A stretch of 64,000 nucleotides of DNA from Vibrio gazogenes (GTDB taxonomy: Bacteria; Pseudomonadota; Gammaproteobacteria; Enterobacterales; Vibrionaceae): the NCBI RefSeq assembly GCF_002196515.1, contig NZ_CP018835.1, positions 2,418,001 through 2,482,000 on the forward strand, given 5' to 3'. The position numbers and the translations under genes were made by a program. How positions within the stretch are numbered: position 1 is the stretch's first letter; each line of letters opens with the position of its first letter. The notes beneath the pieces were generated by a model. The model searched no databases and was not told the DNA's origin. It saw only the letters and a program-made list of their open reading frames with translations. Positions 1 to 10,577 of this stretch are shown piece after piece.

Positions 1-2
1 GC

Positions 3-833
3 TTTGATTCGGCAATGACCAGTTACCGAAATACACACTTTGCTTTTGCAGGCACACTGAAACAAGCTTATATCACTTTTATGGGGCGTGGTGTGGTTGC
101 CATTCTCGGATTTATTCTGGGGATTGCTGGTATCGTCGTTATCACACGGATGGTCAATAGTGTGTTGTTGACTGTCGTGATGGCAATTGCTTTTGTTGCA
201 TTGTGTGCATTTATTCAAGCATGGGTGATGACAGGAGTATGGCGCTATTTTATGAATGGCTACCGATATGGTAATGCTGAATTTTCAGCGGTTCTTACCA
301 GTAAAAAGCTATTTTTCATTAATTTAGGTGCGATTGGTATTTTTATCGGTGGCGCGTTGATGATGTTGGTGCTTGGCAGCATTTTCTTTTATTCAATGGT
401 GATGAATATCATCATGGATATCGACAGCTTAATGTATTCGATGAATGACACTATGCTTGGTGGGATAATCATTGGCTATCTCTTATTCATTATAATTGGG
501 ATGATTTCCGCTGCTTATATGAGTGTCCGAATTCGAAATTACGTTTATTCTCAAACGATTGTTTCATTGGATAACCAGTCACTTAAGCTCAATTCTAGCT
601 TCTCAGTATTGAAGTATGTGGGGTTATTACTGACAAATATGTTGGGGTTAATTTTCACCTTAGGGTTAGCACATCCTTGGGTGAAAGTGCGTATGGCGAA
701 TTATGCTGCTGAGCAGACACAAGTGATCGGTGATTTAGATATACTCGAAGCTGTGGATCAAGATTCTGATGTGCGTTCTGCTCTGGGAGATGAGCTGGTG
801 CAAGCGTTTGATATCAATTTAGGAATTGGATAA
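3..833 (+). CDS. DUF898 (YjgN-type) membrane protein, 5' end outside window
   Basis: Multi-pass inner-membrane protein of unknown function. About six hydrophobic segments can be seen. The closing section GLIFTLGLAHPWVKVRMANY is the hallmark of the DUF898/YjgN family, whose members carry this type of block near the ends of each half. The frame stays open to the left edge of the window, and the first ATG (15) gives 272 residues, clearly shorter than the roughly 390 expected, so I take the gene as 5'-truncated by the window. Its stop codon shares a base with the ATG of the M48 protease, so the two are probably translationally coupled. Family assignment is good; the function is not known. Confidence 0.8.
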   Translation, partial: FDSAMTSYRNTHFAFAGTLKQAYITFMGRGVVAILGFILGIAGIVVITRMVNSVLLTVVMAIAFVALCAFIQAWVMTGVWRYFMNGYRYGNAEFSAVLTSKKLFFINLGAIGIFIGGALMMLVLGSIFFYSMVMNIIMDIDSLMYSMNDTMLGGIIIGYLLFIIIGMISAAYMSVRIRNYVYSQTIVSLDNQSLKLNSSFSVLKYVGLLLTNMLGLIFTLGLAHPWVKVRMANYAAEQTQVIGDLDILEAVDQDSDVRSALGDELVQAFDINLGIG

Positions 834-1828
834 TGCGAGCCGAAGGGGCGGCTTATCCGCCCCGTTTATCACAGCGGTGTTCTGCGGATATTGAAATCTC
901 CGGAGAGCAGATCGCATTGCGTTGTGATAACGAGTTGGTTAGTCAGACTTCGCTTGAGCTGTTAACACTCAGTGACAGTGTTGGTAATCTCCCCGTACGC
1001 ATCACTTTTCCCGATGGGTGGGTGTTTGTCCCTGAGCAAAATAAAGATATCGACAGTTTGCTGCAAAAGAAGGGCAAGAAATCACTCAGAATCCGCCAGG
1101 TTGAATCTAACCTATGGTTGATTTTAGTGAGTATTGTTTTCTGTATCGCGATGCTGTTTACCGGTTATCGGTATGGAATTCCATGGGTGAGTCACTACGC
1201 GGCTCGAATGTTGCCTGAGCGTGTCCCTGTTTTTGTCGGAGAAAAAATCCTCGATCAACTGGGTGAACAGTTTACAACAAGCCAGATTCCGCTCAAGCAG
1301 CAACAAGCTATCAGAAAGCGGGTTGCTTTATTCCAAAAGCAACTCCCAGCAATGCCTTTCCCTGTACAGATTGAGTTTCGCGACAGTGAGATCGCCAATG
1401 CATTCGCGTTGCCCGGTGGCAAAATCGTACTCCTTGATCCTTTGGTTGAACTTGCTCAGAGCGATCAGCAACTCGATGGGGTGATTTTGCATGAGATGGG
1501 GCACGTTTATCATCGTCACATGATGACGCGACTGGTTGAATCGAGTTTGACAGCGGTCGTCGTGGCTTCGCTGACAGGGGATACATCAGGTGTTGTGCAT
1601 CAGATGATTGGTGCTGGTGTTTTTGTGATGAATACGGGGTTGTCGCGTGATATGGAACGTCAGGCCGATCTGTTTGCTAAACAGGCAATGTTGAAGATTT
1701 ATCATACCAGTGAGCCAATGGCTGAGATGTTTGAATTACTTCGGCAGCAGCAAATGCAACATATGCCGGACTGGCTGAGTTCACATCCTAATTTCTCAGA
1801 ACGGATTGAATCGATGCGTCAGCCATAG
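833..1828 (+). CDS. Membrane-anchored M48 family zinc metalloprotease
   Basis: A 331-residue protein with one predicted membrane helix (about residues 93-111) and a C-terminal peptidase domain. The zinc motif HEMGH is at residues 220-224, and the downstream SRDMERQAD motif (about 271-279) supplies the expected third ligand, Glu275. Both are diagnostic of the M48 (HtpX/Oma1/BepA-like) superfamily. The N-terminal roughly 90 residues are a cytoplasmic cap with no recognised domain. The ATG overlaps the TAA of the DUF898 gene by one base, which indicates an operon and perhaps quality control of a membrane protein. The substrate is unknown. It lacks the TPR tail of BepA, so it is not BepA itself. 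Confidence 0.85.
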   Translation: MRAEGAAYPPRLSQRCSADIEISGEQIALRCDNELVSQTSLELLTLSDSVGNLPVRITFPDGWVFVPEQNKDIDSLLQKKGKKSLRIRQVESNLWLILVSIVFCIAMLFTGYRYGIPWVSHYAARMLPERVPVFVGEKILDQLGEQFTTSQIPLKQQQAIRKRVALFQKQLPAMPFPVQIEFRDSEIANAFALPGGKIVLLDPLVELAQSDQQLDGVILHEMGHVYHRHMMTRLVESSLTAVVVASLTGDTSGVVHQMIGAGVFVMNTGLSRDMERQADLFAKQAMLKIYHTSEPMAEMFELLRQQQMQHMPDWLSSHPNFSERIESMRQP

Positions 1829-1867
1829 GAAAACACACCGGTGGATTTGATAACAATCGATGATTCA

Positions 1868-1899
1868 AGAAAAACAGCGGCATTTGCCGCTGTTTTTGT
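1868..1899. terminator. Bidirectional intrinsic terminator
   Basis: Ten-base-pair stem (1872-1881 with 1886-1895) with a four-base loop. It is preceded by A-runs and followed by T-runs, so it can end both the M48 operon on the plus strand and valS on the minus strand. Confidence 0.85.
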
Positions 1900-1916
1900 C
1901 TTTGGTGTCTTGGCGA

Positions 1917-4778
1917 TTACAGGGCTGCAATCGTCGTTTTCTGTTCTTCCAGTTTCACCAATGCTTCTTGATAGCCGGCGAGTTTTTCTCGTTCTTTAGC
2001 CACCACCGCTTCAGGTGCTTTGGCGACAAACCCTTCGTTCCCGAGCTTGCCTTCAATCCGTTTGATTTCACCCTGCGTTCTGGCAATCTCTTTCGCGAGG
2101 CGATCCAGCTCCGCAACTTTATCAATCAAGCCAGCCATTGGAATCATCAGTTCAGATTTACCTACAAGTGCTGTTGCACATGCCGGTGTTTCTTCACCTG
2201 CGTTTAAGATGCGTACATCTGCCAGTTTTGCCAGAGAAGTTAACACTTGTTGGTTTGCTGCCAGACGAGCAGCATCGTTGTCATCAGCAGCTTTGAGCAT
2301 GACAGACAATGGTTTACCTGGATTAATATCGTATTCGGCACGCAGATTACGAATGCTGGTAATAAAAGATTTCACCCATTCAATGTCATCAAGCGCTTTC
2401 TGGTGGAAGTTTGCTTCATCATATTGTGGCAGCGCCTGCAACATGATTGTCTCCCCTTCAATACCAGCAACCAGCGGTTTGATGCTCTTCCAGATCGTTT
2501 CAGTAATATAAGGAATGACAGGATGAGCCAGGCGCAATGTTTTCTCCAGTACGGTAATCAAGGTACGGCGAGTTGCGCGTTGCTGATTTTCAGTGCCTTT
2601 CCACAAAATTGGTTTGGTCAGTTCCAGATACCAGTCACAGAATTGGTTCCAAATAAACTCGTACAGGGTATTGGCTGCCATATCAAGGCGGAAGTTGTCG
2701 ATATGGAGATTAAAGTTCTTGGCTGCCAGTTCAAACTGAGATTCGATCCACTGATCAGCCAGTGAGTATTCAAGCTGGGCATCCGCTGTGAATCCGCAAT
2801 CCTGATCTTCAGTATTCATCAACACATAGCGGCTGGCATTCCAGAGTTTGTTACAGAAGTTCCGGTAACCTTCCAGACGCTTCATGTCCCAGTTAATATC
2901 TCGTCCGGTTGATGCCATTGCGGCCAGTGTGAAACGCAGCGCATCGGTACCATAAGCTTCGATACCATTTTCGAAAGTTTTGCGCGTATTCTTTTCGATT
3001 TTAGCCGCCAGTTGAGGCTGCATCATATTGCCGGTTCGCTTGGTAACCAGCGTTTCGAGGTCAATGCCGTCGATCATATCGATAGGATCCAAAACATTCC
3101 CTTTGGACTTCGACATTTTATCGCCGTTTTCATCCCGAATCAGTCCAGTAACATAGACTGTTTTAAACGGTACTTGTGGTTTGCCGTTTTCGTCTTTAAT
3201 GAAGTGCATCGTCATCATGATCATCCGGGCAACCCAGAAGAAAATAATATCGAAGCCTGTGACCAGTACATCTGTCGGGTGATACATTTTGAGTTCAGGC
3301 GTTTGTTCCGGCCATCCTAGCGTACCGAAGGTCCACAGCGCAGAAGAGAACCATGTATCCAGTACGTCTTCATCTTGATGGAGTTCAACGTCCGCAGCAA
3401 TATCATGTTTACGACGCACTTCTTCTTCATGACGGCCAACGTAAACATTGCCCTGATTGTCATACCAAGCCGGAATACGGTGGCCCCACCAGAGCTGGCG
3501 TGAAATACACCAGTCTTGAATGTCACGCATCCAAGAGAAGTACATGTTTTCATACTGTTTGGGGACAAACTGAATTTCACCGTCTTCAACCGCTTTGGTT
3601 GCGACACCAGCCAGTGGTGCTGTACGAACATACCACTGATCGGTCAGCATCGGTTCAATCACCACACCACCGCGATCACCATACGGAATCGTCAAGTCAT
3701 GATCTTTGATTGCTTCGAGCAAACCGAGTGATTCAAATTCAGCAACGATGAGTTTCCGGGCTGCAAACCGCTCGACGCCTTGATATTTTTCCGGCAACTC
3801 AGACGGATAATCTTCGCTGGCTTCTCCTTTGCTGGTAAAGACTTCAGCGTCTTGACGGATATTGGCATCGAAAGTAAAAATGTTGATCATCGGCAGGTTG
3901 TGACGCTTGCCGACTTCATAGTCATTGAAGTCATGGGCAGGGGTGATTTTTACACAGCCCGTTCCTTTTTCCATATCGGCATGTTCATCACCGACAATCG
4001 GAATCCGACGATTAACGATCGGCAGCATGATATGCTTACCAATCAGATCTTGATAACGCGGATCTTCGGGGTTGACGGCAACCCCTGTATCGCCCAACAT
4101 GGTTTCAGGGCGTGTTGTTGCAACGACAATATAGTCTTTACCATCTGCTGTTTTCGCGCCATCGGCTAATGGATAGCGGAAGTGCCACATATGGCCTTTT
4201 TTATCTTTGTTTTCAACTTCGAGATCAGAGATGGCCGTATGCAGTTTCGGATCCCAGTTGACCAGACGTTTACCCCGATAGATTAAGTCTTCTTCATACA
4301 ATCGGATAAAGACTTCTTGAACGGCAGCATAAAAGCCGTTGTCCATGGTAAAACGTTCACGATCCCAATCGACAGAGGCACCTAAGCGACGTAACTGTTG
4401 TGTAATGGTTCCACCAGATTCGCCTTTCCATTCCCAGATTTTGTCAATAAAGGCATCCCGACCGTAATCGTGTTTGGTTTTACCTTCTTCTGCAGCGATT
4501 TTGCGCTCGACAACCATCTGTGTTGCAATCCCAGCATGGTCGGTGCCGACTTGCCAGAGTGTATTGTTCCCTTTCATACGCTGGCAACGGGTCAGGGTAT
4601 CCATGATGGTATCTTGGAAGGCATGACCCATATGCAGGCTACCTGTGACGTTCGGCGGCGGAATCATAATGCTATAGGATGCTTTTGATGTGTCACCGCT
4701 AGGCTTGAAATAGCCTTGCTTTTCCCAAGTCTGATAGAGAGCTTGTTCAATTGATGTCGGGTTATATGTCTTTTCCAT
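1917..4778 (-). CDS. valS: Valyl-tRNA synthetase
   Basis: Class I aminoacyl-tRNA synthetase that charges tRNA-Val in the cytoplasm. The 953 residues match the E. coli enzyme length. The HIGH-type motif HMGH is at residues 49-52, the KMSKS motif (DKMSKSKGN) at about 555, and a large CP1 editing domain lies between them. The C-terminal roughly 70 residues form the heptad-rich coiled-coil arm typical of ValRS. The gene is the last of a minus-strand group pepA-holC-valS, with a gap of about 95 bases after holC, and it ends at the shared terminator near 1870. The order pepA-holC-valS is the same in E. coli. Confidence 0.98.
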   Translation of the reverse strand: MEKTYNPTSIEQALYQTWEKQGYFKPSGDTSKASYSIMIPPPNVTGSLHMGHAFQDTIMDTLTRCQRMKGNNTLWQVGTDHAGIATQMVVERKIAAEEGKTKHDYGRDAFIDKIWEWKGESGGTITQQLRRLGASVDWDRERFTMDNGFYAAVQEVFIRLYEEDLIYRGKRLVNWDPKLHTAISDLEVENKDKKGHMWHFRYPLADGAKTADGKDYIVVATTRPETMLGDTGVAVNPEDPRYQDLIGKHIMLPIVNRRIPIVGDEHADMEKGTGCVKITPAHDFNDYEVGKRHNLPMINIFTFDANIRQDAEVFTSKGEASEDYPSELPEKYQGVERFAARKLIVAEFESLGLLEAIKDHDLTIPYGDRGGVVIEPMLTDQWYVRTAPLAGVATKAVEDGEIQFVPKQYENMYFSWMRDIQDWCISRQLWWGHRIPAWYDNQGNVYVGRHEEEVRRKHDIAADVELHQDEDVLDTWFSSALWTFGTLGWPEQTPELKMYHPTDVLVTGFDIIFFWVARMIMMTMHFIKDENGKPQVPFKTVYVTGLIRDENGDKMSKSKGNVLDPIDMIDGIDLETLVTKRTGNMMQPQLAAKIEKNTRKTFENGIEAYGTDALRFTLAAMASTGRDINWDMKRLEGYRNFCNKLWNASRYVLMNTEDQDCGFTADAQLEYSLADQWIESQFELAAKNFNLHIDNFRLDMAANTLYEFIWNQFCDWYLELTKPILWKGTENQQRATRRTLITVLEKTLRLAHPVIPYITETIWKSIKPLVAGIEGETIMLQALPQYDEANFHQKALDDIEWVKSFITSIRNLRAEYDINPGKPLSVMLKAADDNDAARLAANQQVLTSLAKLADVRILNAGEETPACATALVGKSELMIPMAGLIDKVAELDRLAKEIARTQGEIKRIEGKLGNEGFVAKAPEAVVAKEREKLAGYQEALVKLEEQKTTIAAL

Positions 4779-4872
4779 AGTACTCTTCGATGGATACTGT
4801 CTGAATTAATCGGGATTAAACGTTATGACTAAGGTCTCTGTGTGCAGAAAACCTGAGCGATAATGTTTGCCA

Positions 4873-5322
4873 TCATGGGTAAGCGATTTCAATTGTTTGG
4901 AGCTTATACCCGTTTTGGCGGTAGATTTTATACCGTTCTCTGGCCAGATGTCTGGCATTTTTTTCGCAAGGAACGAAGTCTATCACCTCTGTAAAGCGAT
5001 CCGCAAAGGTTGTGTTATTTTCTGCCATATTTATGACGATTTGCCGATTCCAGGACGGAGAAACCAGCGGATAACCGATTTCAACGGGCGTGCCATTTCT
5101 CGGACCTTCTCCGACGAGATTATGGGCCAGAAACGTCTCAGCAGGAACTTGCCAGAAAAGCTCGGCAAACAATTCTGCTTCATCTCGGTGACGGCAGTTC
5201 AGATAAATTTTTGCCCCTTGATTGGCAAAATATTGGGCGAGAAAGAGCACATATTCCCGAAACCCTTCAGGCTGTGCCTGACGGCTATCAGGTGAGACTA
5301 GATAAAATGTGGCTGTTTTCAT
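4873..5322 (-). CDS. holC: DNA polymerase III chi subunit
   Basis: HolC is the clamp-loader chi subunit that links the polymerase III holoenzyme to single-strand-binding protein on the lagging strand. The start chosen is the ATG of MKTATFYLV, which matches the family N terminus and gives 149 residues. An ATG two codons upstream and a TTG farther up also lie in frame, and no strong ribosome site decides between them. The internal HNLVGEGPRNGTPVEIGYP stretch is typical of chi. It lies between pepA and valS, as in E. coli. Confidence 0.92.
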   Translation of the reverse strand: MKTATFYLVSPDSRQAQPEGFREYVLFLAQYFANQGAKIYLNCRHRDEAELFAELFWQVPAETFLAHNLVGEGPRNGTPVEIGYPLVSPSWNRQIVINMAENNTTFADRFTEVIDFVPCEKNARHLARERYKIYRQNGYKLQTIEIAYP

Positions 5323-5349
5323 TGGCATGTCGGACAAACATCAAAAATA

Positions 5350-5374
5350 AAGAGGGTCGGTGTGACCCTCTTCT
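5350..5374 (-). terminator. Terminator after pepA
   Basis: Eight-base-pair stem (5351-5358 with 5364-5371) with a five-base loop, followed on the minus strand by a T-rich tract (TTTATTTTTG). It separates pepA from holC, so holC-valS must also have its own promoter or depend on read-through. Confidence 0.7.
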
Positions 5375-5391
5375 GTTCAGTAACCATTAAG

Positions 5392-6903
5392 TTACTCTTC
5401 GTTCTCGATCAGTCCACTACGATTGAGTAAGAACTGAACCAGCAGAGGGACAGGGCGTCCTGTTGAACCTTTCAGTGCACCGCTGCGCCAAGCTGTACCC
5501 GCAATATCAATATGGGCCCAGTTATATTTTTTGGCAAACTTAGACAAGAAGCATCCAGCGGTAATGGCACCGCCCGGACGGCCACCAATATTTGCCATAT
5601 CTGCAAACGGACTCTTTAACTGCTCTTGATATTCATCGGTAATCGGTAAGCGCCATGCCCGGTCACTGGACTGCTCTGATGCATTGATCAACTCATGTGC
5701 CAGCGGATTGTGATTAGACATCACTCCACTCAGATGGTGACCCAAGGCAATCACACAGGCGCCGGTCAGTGTCGCAACATCGACTACGCAATCGGGCTCA
5801 AAGCGTTCCGCGTAGGTCAGAACGTCACAGAGCACCAAGCGTCCTTCTGCATCCGTATTCAATACTTCAACCGTTTGTCCGGACATGGTTGTCAGAATAT
5901 CTCCGGGGCGGTATGCGTTACTACCCGGCATGTTCTCACAACCTGCGAGAATGCCGGTCACGTTCAGTGGCAGATTCAATGCGGCAATCGCTTTCATTGT
6001 ACCGAAAACTGAGGCTGCACCACACATGTCATATTTCATTTCATCCATGGCTTCACCGGGCTTCAATGAAATGCCGCCAGAGTCAAAAGTCAGCCCTTTA
6101 CCAATCAGGACGACAGGTTTGCTTTCTGGATCAGGATGTCCCTTGTATTCGATCACCGACATCATCGATTCATTTTTAGAACCGCGCCCGACAGCAAGGT
6201 AGGATGTCATGCCGAGCTTTTCCATCTCTTCTTCACCGATGATTTTGGTGGTGACACTGGTGTAATCATCAGCGAGGCGACGAGCCTGAGAAGCCAGATA
6301 AGCTGGATTGGCTATATTCGGTGGCATGTTGCCAAGATCTTTACAGGCATGTATTCCGGAAGATATCGCTAATCCATGATTGATCGCTTTCTCTCCGAGA
6401 TTGAGTTCCCGCCGGGTCGGCACATTGAATACCAGTTTGCGCAATGGGCGACGTGTTTCAGGTTTGATACTTTTAAACTGGTCAAATGTATACAGATTAT
6501 TTTTGGTAGCCTCGACCGCCTGACGAACCTTCCAGTATGTATCCCGACTTTTGACATGCAGTTCGGTTAAGAAACATACGGCTTCCATTGAGCCTGTTTC
6601 ATTTAGGGTACTAATCGTCTTCTGGATAATTTCCTTGTACTGACGTTCTCCTAATTCTCTCTCTTTCCCACAGCCAACAAGCAATACACGTTCGGAAAGC
6701 ACTCCCGGAACTTGATGCAGCAGAAGCATCTGTCCCGGTTTTCCTTCCAGATCACCGCGTCGTAGCAACGAACTGATATAGCCATCGCTGATTTTATCAA
6801 GCTGTTCAGCAACTGGAGAAAGTCGGCGTGGTTCAAATACTCCGACAACAATACATGCGCTGCGTTGCTTCTCCGGACTGCCGCTTTTTACACTAAACTC
6901 CAT
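5392..6903 (-). CDS. pepA: Cytosol leucyl aminopeptidase PepA
   Basis: M17 metallo-aminopeptidase that releases N-terminal residues in the cytoplasm. In E. coli it also binds DNA for Xer recombination and carAB control. The start is the ATG of MEFSVKSG, preceded by TAGGAG. It gives 503 residues, exactly the E. coli length, whereas a longer open frame of 17 more codons has no support. The M17 signature NTDAEGRL lies near residue 350, and the metal-binding K/D residues around [12 protein letters not shown] are intact. The gene diverges from lptF across about 190 bases, as in E. coli and Vibrio. Confidence 0.97.
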   Translation of the reverse strand: MEFSVKSGSPEKQRSACIVVGVFEPRRLSPVAEQLDKISDGYISSLLRRGDLEGKPGQMLLLHQVPGVLSERVLLVGCGKERELGERQYKEIIQKTISTLNETGSMEAVCFLTELHVKSRDTYWKVRQAVEATKNNLYTFDQFKSIKPETRRPLRKLVFNVPTRRELNLGEKAINHGLAISSGIHACKDLGNMPPNIANPAYLASQARRLADDYTSVTTKIIGEEEMEKLGMTSYLAVGRGSKNESMMSVIEYKGHPDPESKPVVLIGKGLTFDSGGISLKPGEAMDEMKYDMCGAASVFGTMKAIAALNLPLNVTGILAGCENMPGSNAYRPGDILTTMSGQTVEVLNTDAEGRLVLCDVLTYAERFEPDCVVDVATLTGACVIALGHHLSGVMSNHNPLAHELINASEQSSDRAWRLPITDEYQEQLKSPFADMANIGGRPGGAITAGCFLSKFAKKYNWAHIDIAGTAWRSGALKGSTGRPVPLLVQFLLNRSGLIENEE

Positions 6904-7093
6904 GCGTACTCCTACATCGTGAAGACAAATAGAACTAAATCGTAGATAATGCACTCTTACTGGCTGAACGACAGCGAAATCCGAATCATTTTACTCAGCT
7001 TCCGAGAGGCATAAGATTTTAAAAAATACATGTTTCAACGAAAAATTATAGTGATTCGATTAAAAAAACAAGTTTTTCATAGGTAATTTCAGT

Positions 7094-8203
7094 GTGATTA
7101 TCGTTAGATATTTGATCCGAGAGACACTAAAAAGCCAATTGGCGATTTTTTTCATCCTCTTTTTAGTATTTTTGAGCCAAAAATTTATCCGAGTTCTGGC
7201 TGATGCATCCGATGGCGAGATCCCCGCCAGATTGATCTTTTCGATCGTTGGATTAAATATGCCAGCGATGGGGCAATTGATGCTGCCATTAAGCTTATAT
7301 ATCGGTATTTTGATTACCTTTGGTCGGCTGTATGCGGAAAGTGAGATTACGGTGATGAACGCAACTGGCATCGGTAATAAATTTCTGGTGCGCGCGGCAT
7401 TATATCTGGCGATCATTACCGCCAGTGCAGCAGCCGTTAATTCGCTCTGGTTGTCACCGTGGAGTCAGGATCGTGAAGCGCTGTTGATGGATAAACTCGC
7501 AGCGGAGAATAGTGTTGATTTACTTCAGGAAGGGCACTTTCAGCGCACGCCGGATGGTTCTTCCGTGGTGTTCATCGATGATATCGAAGACAGGAAACTA
7601 CGCAATGTATTTGTGGCGCAGTTGACACCGAAAGACTCGATATTGCCCAGCGTTATTTTTTCTGATTCGGGAAATGTAAAAGAACTTAAAGATGGTCGTC
7701 AGATCATCAGCTTACAGCACGGTACCCGTTATGAAGGGATTCCGACGCAGGTCAGTTACATGGTGACCAAGTTTGATGAATATGAAGGCTTGATTGGTCA
7801 GCGCAAGGTTGAAAACCGGGGACGTGACTGGGAAGCCATACCAACGCTGGAACTGTTGAGGAACCCAGATAGACATGCCCAAGCTGAATTACAGTGGCGA
7901 ATTTCTCTGTTCATTTGTATCCCGCTTTTGACCATGCTGGTTGTTCCGCTGTCCGCTGTGAATCCTCGGCAAGGGCGATTCGCCAAAATGGGTCCTGCGA
8001 TTTTAGTCTATTTGACTTATTTCTTAGCGATCAGCGCAACGAAATCAGCCATTGAAGATGGTGGGGTTCCCTCTGGTGTCGGGATGTGGCCGCTGAATGC
8101 TGCATTACTGGCGACCGCCATATTAATTAATAGCCTGGATAGTGTATTTGTCCGCCGGTTGAAAGATCGGTACAGACAGAGAAAGGTGGCAAGTCGTGTT
8201 TAA
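7094..8203 (+). CDS. lptF: LPS export permease LptF
   Basis: One of the two transmembrane partners of the LptB2FG ABC transporter, which extracts lipopolysaccharide from the inner membrane and passes it to LptC. 369 residues from a GTG start, giving MIIVRYLIRETLKSQ, the family N terminus. There are three hydrophobic helices before and three after a central periplasmic beta-jellyroll (about residues 120-260). It overlaps lptG by eight bases, showing tight coupling. It diverges from pepA. Confidence 0.96.
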   Translation: MIIVRYLIRETLKSQLAIFFILFLVFLSQKFIRVLADASDGEIPARLIFSIVGLNMPAMGQLMLPLSLYIGILITFGRLYAESEITVMNATGIGNKFLVRAALYLAIITASAAAVNSLWLSPWSQDREALLMDKLAAENSVDLLQEGHFQRTPDGSSVVFIDDIEDRKLRNVFVAQLTPKDSILPSVIFSDSGNVKELKDGRQIISLQHGTRYEGIPTQVSYMVTKFDEYEGLIGQRKVENRGRDWEAIPTLELLRNPDRHAQAELQWRISLFICIPLLTMLVVPLSAVNPRQGRFAKMGPAILVYLTYFLAISATKSAIEDGGVPSGVGMWPLNAALLATAILINSLDSVFVRRLKDRYRQRKVASRV

Positions 8204-9269
8204 GATTTTAGATTTATACATAGGCCGAACGATCATTGCGACAACCAGTTTAGTACTGGTTACTTTTGTCGGCTTATCCGGGATTATCAAGTATGTTGAA
8301 CAACTGCGAAAAGTCGGTCAGGGGAGTTATGACCTGATTAAGGCGTTGTATTTTGTGGTGCTGAGTATTCCTAGGGATATCGAAATGTTTTTCCCGATGG
8401 CCGCTTTACTGGGGGCTTTGATTGGTCTTGGGATGCTGGCGGCCAGTTCCGAACTTGTGGTGATGCAGGCTTCCGGTTTTTCTAAACTCGATATCGGGCT
8501 CTCGGTGCTGAAAACAGCAGTACCATTGATGATTGTGATTACTTTATTAGGGCAGTGGGGGGCCCCTCAAGCGCAGAAGATGGCACGTGATTTACGTGCA
8601 TTTGCCACGTCTGGTGGTCAATTGCTTTCTGTTCGGATGGGGGTTTGGGCCAGAGATACCAATGATTTTATTTTTATCAACAAAGTCAATGATGACAAAC
8701 TATACGGTTTGAATATCTGGCGTTTTGATGAGCACAAGAAGCTGCGTGAAGTGATTTTTGCCACCGAGGCAGACTATGAAACAAGTAACCAGCAGTGGGA
8801 AATGAAGAACGTCCATATCACCAATATGAGTGATGACGTTGTCATCTCGAAACAGGAGTTCTCCACTTATCCGTGGCACACTTCTCTTGAACCCAATAAA
8901 TTAGCGGTTGTGACAGTCAAACCAGAAGAACTCTCCCTCAGTGGTTTGTATGACTACGTGCATTACCTGAAAATATCGGAACAGGATACGTCCCGTTATG
9001 AGTTGGCCTTATGGCGTAAAGTCACCCAGCCTATTTCGATTGCAGTAATGATGTTGATGGCGCTTTCGTTCATCTTTGGCCCGTTGCGTAGTGTGACGAT
9101 GGGGGCAAGAATCTTGTCAGGTGTGATCGCCGGTTTTACCTTTTATATTTCCAGTGAGTTTTTTGGGCCACTGAGTCTGGTATACGGTTTCCATCCGGCA
9201 ATCGGGGCGATAGCCCCCAGTGTCGTTTTCCTCTCGGTTGCATTAGTGCTGTTGCGTCGGAAATTGTAG
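8196..9269 (+). CDS. lptG: LPS export permease LptG
   Basis: Second permease of the LptB2FG lipopolysaccharide exporter. 357 residues from a GTG inside the end of lptF. The N terminus MFKILDLYIGRTI is typical of LptG. The topology is three helices, a periplasmic jellyroll domain (roughly residues 135-260) and three helices, the last ending in a basic LLRRKL tail. The gene ends 26 bases before the convergent RDD gene, and I see no strong terminator in that gap. Confidence 0.96.
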   Translation: MFKILDLYIGRTIIATTSLVLVTFVGLSGIIKYVEQLRKVGQGSYDLIKALYFVVLSIPRDIEMFFPMAALLGALIGLGMLAASSELVVMQASGFSKLDIGLSVLKTAVPLMIVITLLGQWGAPQAQKMARDLRAFATSGGQLLSVRMGVWARDTNDFIFINKVNDDKLYGLNIWRFDEHKKLREVIFATEADYETSNQQWEMKNVHITNMSDDVVISKQEFSTYPWHTSLEPNKLAVVTVKPEELSLSGLYDYVHYLKISEQDTSRYELALWRKVTQPISIAVMMLMALSFIFGPLRSVTMGARILSGVIAGFTFYISSEFFGPLSLVYGFHPAIGAIAPSVVFLSVALVLLRRKL

Positions 9270-9294
9270 TCTCTCTTCGTGGCGTCAACGCGCC

Positions 9295-9774
9295 TTATGA
9301 CTTATCCTTGGGGATGACATAGAGGTTGGTTTTAGCCCAAATATCATGGAATCCCCGCTTCTGAGGATCGAGCGGGACAGTCAGGTTCGATAGCCCAAAT
9401 CCAGAAGTAAATAAGCGAATTAGTGCTTGTGTGATGGTGATGGGCGTCCCATCTTCATTGCTGACAACCAGACGCCACGCTTTCATTCCAAGTGTTTGTC
9501 CTTTTTGAGTCCAAAACCAAACAAAAAAACCGATCCAGATAATTGCCAGATAAGCGGTAAATATAGAACTCCAGAATGGATGGTGTGTTAAAAAGCTGCT
9601 GACATCTTTGTAGGCACCATAATGGATTAGACCAATGGCAACCATCGCTTCAAGAATGGCAACGATCACTCCTGCTGCCAGAATTTCTAAGACTAAAATC
9701 AGACAAGTATCGTAAATAAGTGCGCCAATGCGGCGGGTAAAGCCAGCGGTTTGTAGATGAGGTTGATGTGACAT
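9295..9774 (-). CDS. RDD family membrane protein
   Basis: 159 residues with an early FTRRIGALIYDTCLI segment (Arg and Asp of the RDD signature) and three hydrophobic helices (about 20-45, 70-92 and a weaker one later). RDD proteins are small membrane proteins, some linked to Na+/H+ antiport, and most are uncharacterised. A gene of this family next to lptFG is usual in Vibrio as I remember it. Its substrate or partner cannot be read from the sequence. Confidence 0.85.
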   Translation of the reverse strand: MSHQPHLQTAGFTRRIGALIYDTCLILVLEILAAGVIVAILEAMVAIGLIHYGAYKDVSSFLTHHPFWSSIFTAYLAIIWIGFFVWFWTQKGQTLGMKAWRLVVSNEDGTPITITQALIRLFTSGFGLSNLTVPLDPQKRGFHDIWAKTNLYVIPKDKS

Positions 9775-9918
9775 CGTTTATCTATATCTCAGTAAAATAA
9801 TTCCCGAGAGGATAGTCATTATTGCGAGGGTAAAAAAGAGGGGAAACCGAGTAAATTGCTATTTGTGGTGAAATAATCAGCAATCAATTGAATTTTAGCT
9901 TTTTTTCGATTTTTATTA

Positions 9919-9946
9919 TTGCGCTGATTCATTTCTTCCGTATAAT
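9919..9946 (+). promoter_or_regulatory. Putative sigma-70 promoter of tRNA-Leu
   Basis: A perfect TATAAT at 9941-9946 lies 28 bases before the tRNA, with a weak -35 (TTGCGC, 9919-9924) at 16-base spacing and a T-rich upstream tract. Confidence 0.6.
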
Positions 9947-9974
9947 TCACCTCACTAAAGGGTTAGCCCTTAAT

Positions 9975-10059
9975 GCCGGTGTGGTGAAATTGGTATACAC
10001 GACGGATTCAAAATCCGTTGCCTTCGGGCGTGGCGGTTCAAGTCCGCCCACCGGTACCA
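9975..10059 (+). tRNA. tRNA-Leu(CAA)
   Basis: 85-nt class II tRNA with a long variable arm and encoded CCA. The acceptor stem is GCCGGTG/CACCGGT with one G-U pair at the end. The anticodon loop TTCAAAA reads CAA (decodes UUG). The following 2.4 kb looks accessory, and tRNA-Leu genes are common integration sites, but I could find no second copy of the tRNA 3' end at the far side. Confidence 0.96.
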
Positions 10060-10066
10060 TACATAG

Positions 10067-10096
10067 AAAGGTCGCTTTTATAGCGGCCTTTCGTCG
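10067..10096 (+). terminator. tRNA-Leu terminator
   Basis: Hairpin with arms 10067-10075 and 10083-10091 directly after the tRNA. The T-run after it is short, so this is of moderate strength. Confidence 0.6.
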
Positions 10097-10577
10097 TTTT
10101 AGGTGTTTGAAAATGTTCGATTTTTCAGGTGCTTATCTTAGTTTCCCTTTCTTGTTATCAACGCTTTTCTCGCTCTATTGAACTCTCTTTATCCGCCTTA
10201 AAATTTCTCCCATGGTCCATTCATGGTTCATCACATGACGATTCTGTGCGCAAGGCAATCCCAGTAAATCCAACAAATGCAAACTTCTGTCATCTCACAA
10301 GCCAGTATTATCAAGGGTTTCGAGCGAGAAGAACCATGGTACGACCATGGTGACTTTACGGTGCTATGCGGTTTTGGTTTGGGTTTTATGGAACAACGGA
10401 TCGTTTTGATGGATAGTCGAAAAGTTAGTTTGAGGTAGGCGGTTTTGCGGTGTGTGTTGGAAGGGCGTTGGGGAAATATAAGACATTTCAGCCATGTTGG
10501 TTACTGTCGCAGTTTGACAATACTTTATATGCTTAAATTTGCATTAAGTCTATTAGCAGCCGAGGTTAACCTTATTT
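10097..10577 (+). other. Gene-free stretch downstream of tRNA-Leu
   Basis: No frame here encodes a recognisable protein. It contains several CCATGG motifs, including a pair of ACCATGGT palindromes at 10333-10340 and 10344-10351. It probably represents debris of an integrated element plus the upstream region of the DUF2971 gene. Confidence 0.5.
10333..10351. repeat. Twin ACCATGGT palindromes
   Basis: Two copies of the 8-base palindrome ACCATGGT separated by three bases (ACG). The unit is both a direct and an inverted repeat. Related CCATGG/CATGG motifs occur about 120 bases upstream. Confidence 0.6.

Noticed and set aside
1860..4700. Several plus-strand open frames opposite valS
   Set aside because: They are antisense to a full-length, well-supported valS, lack ribosome sites and resemble nothing.
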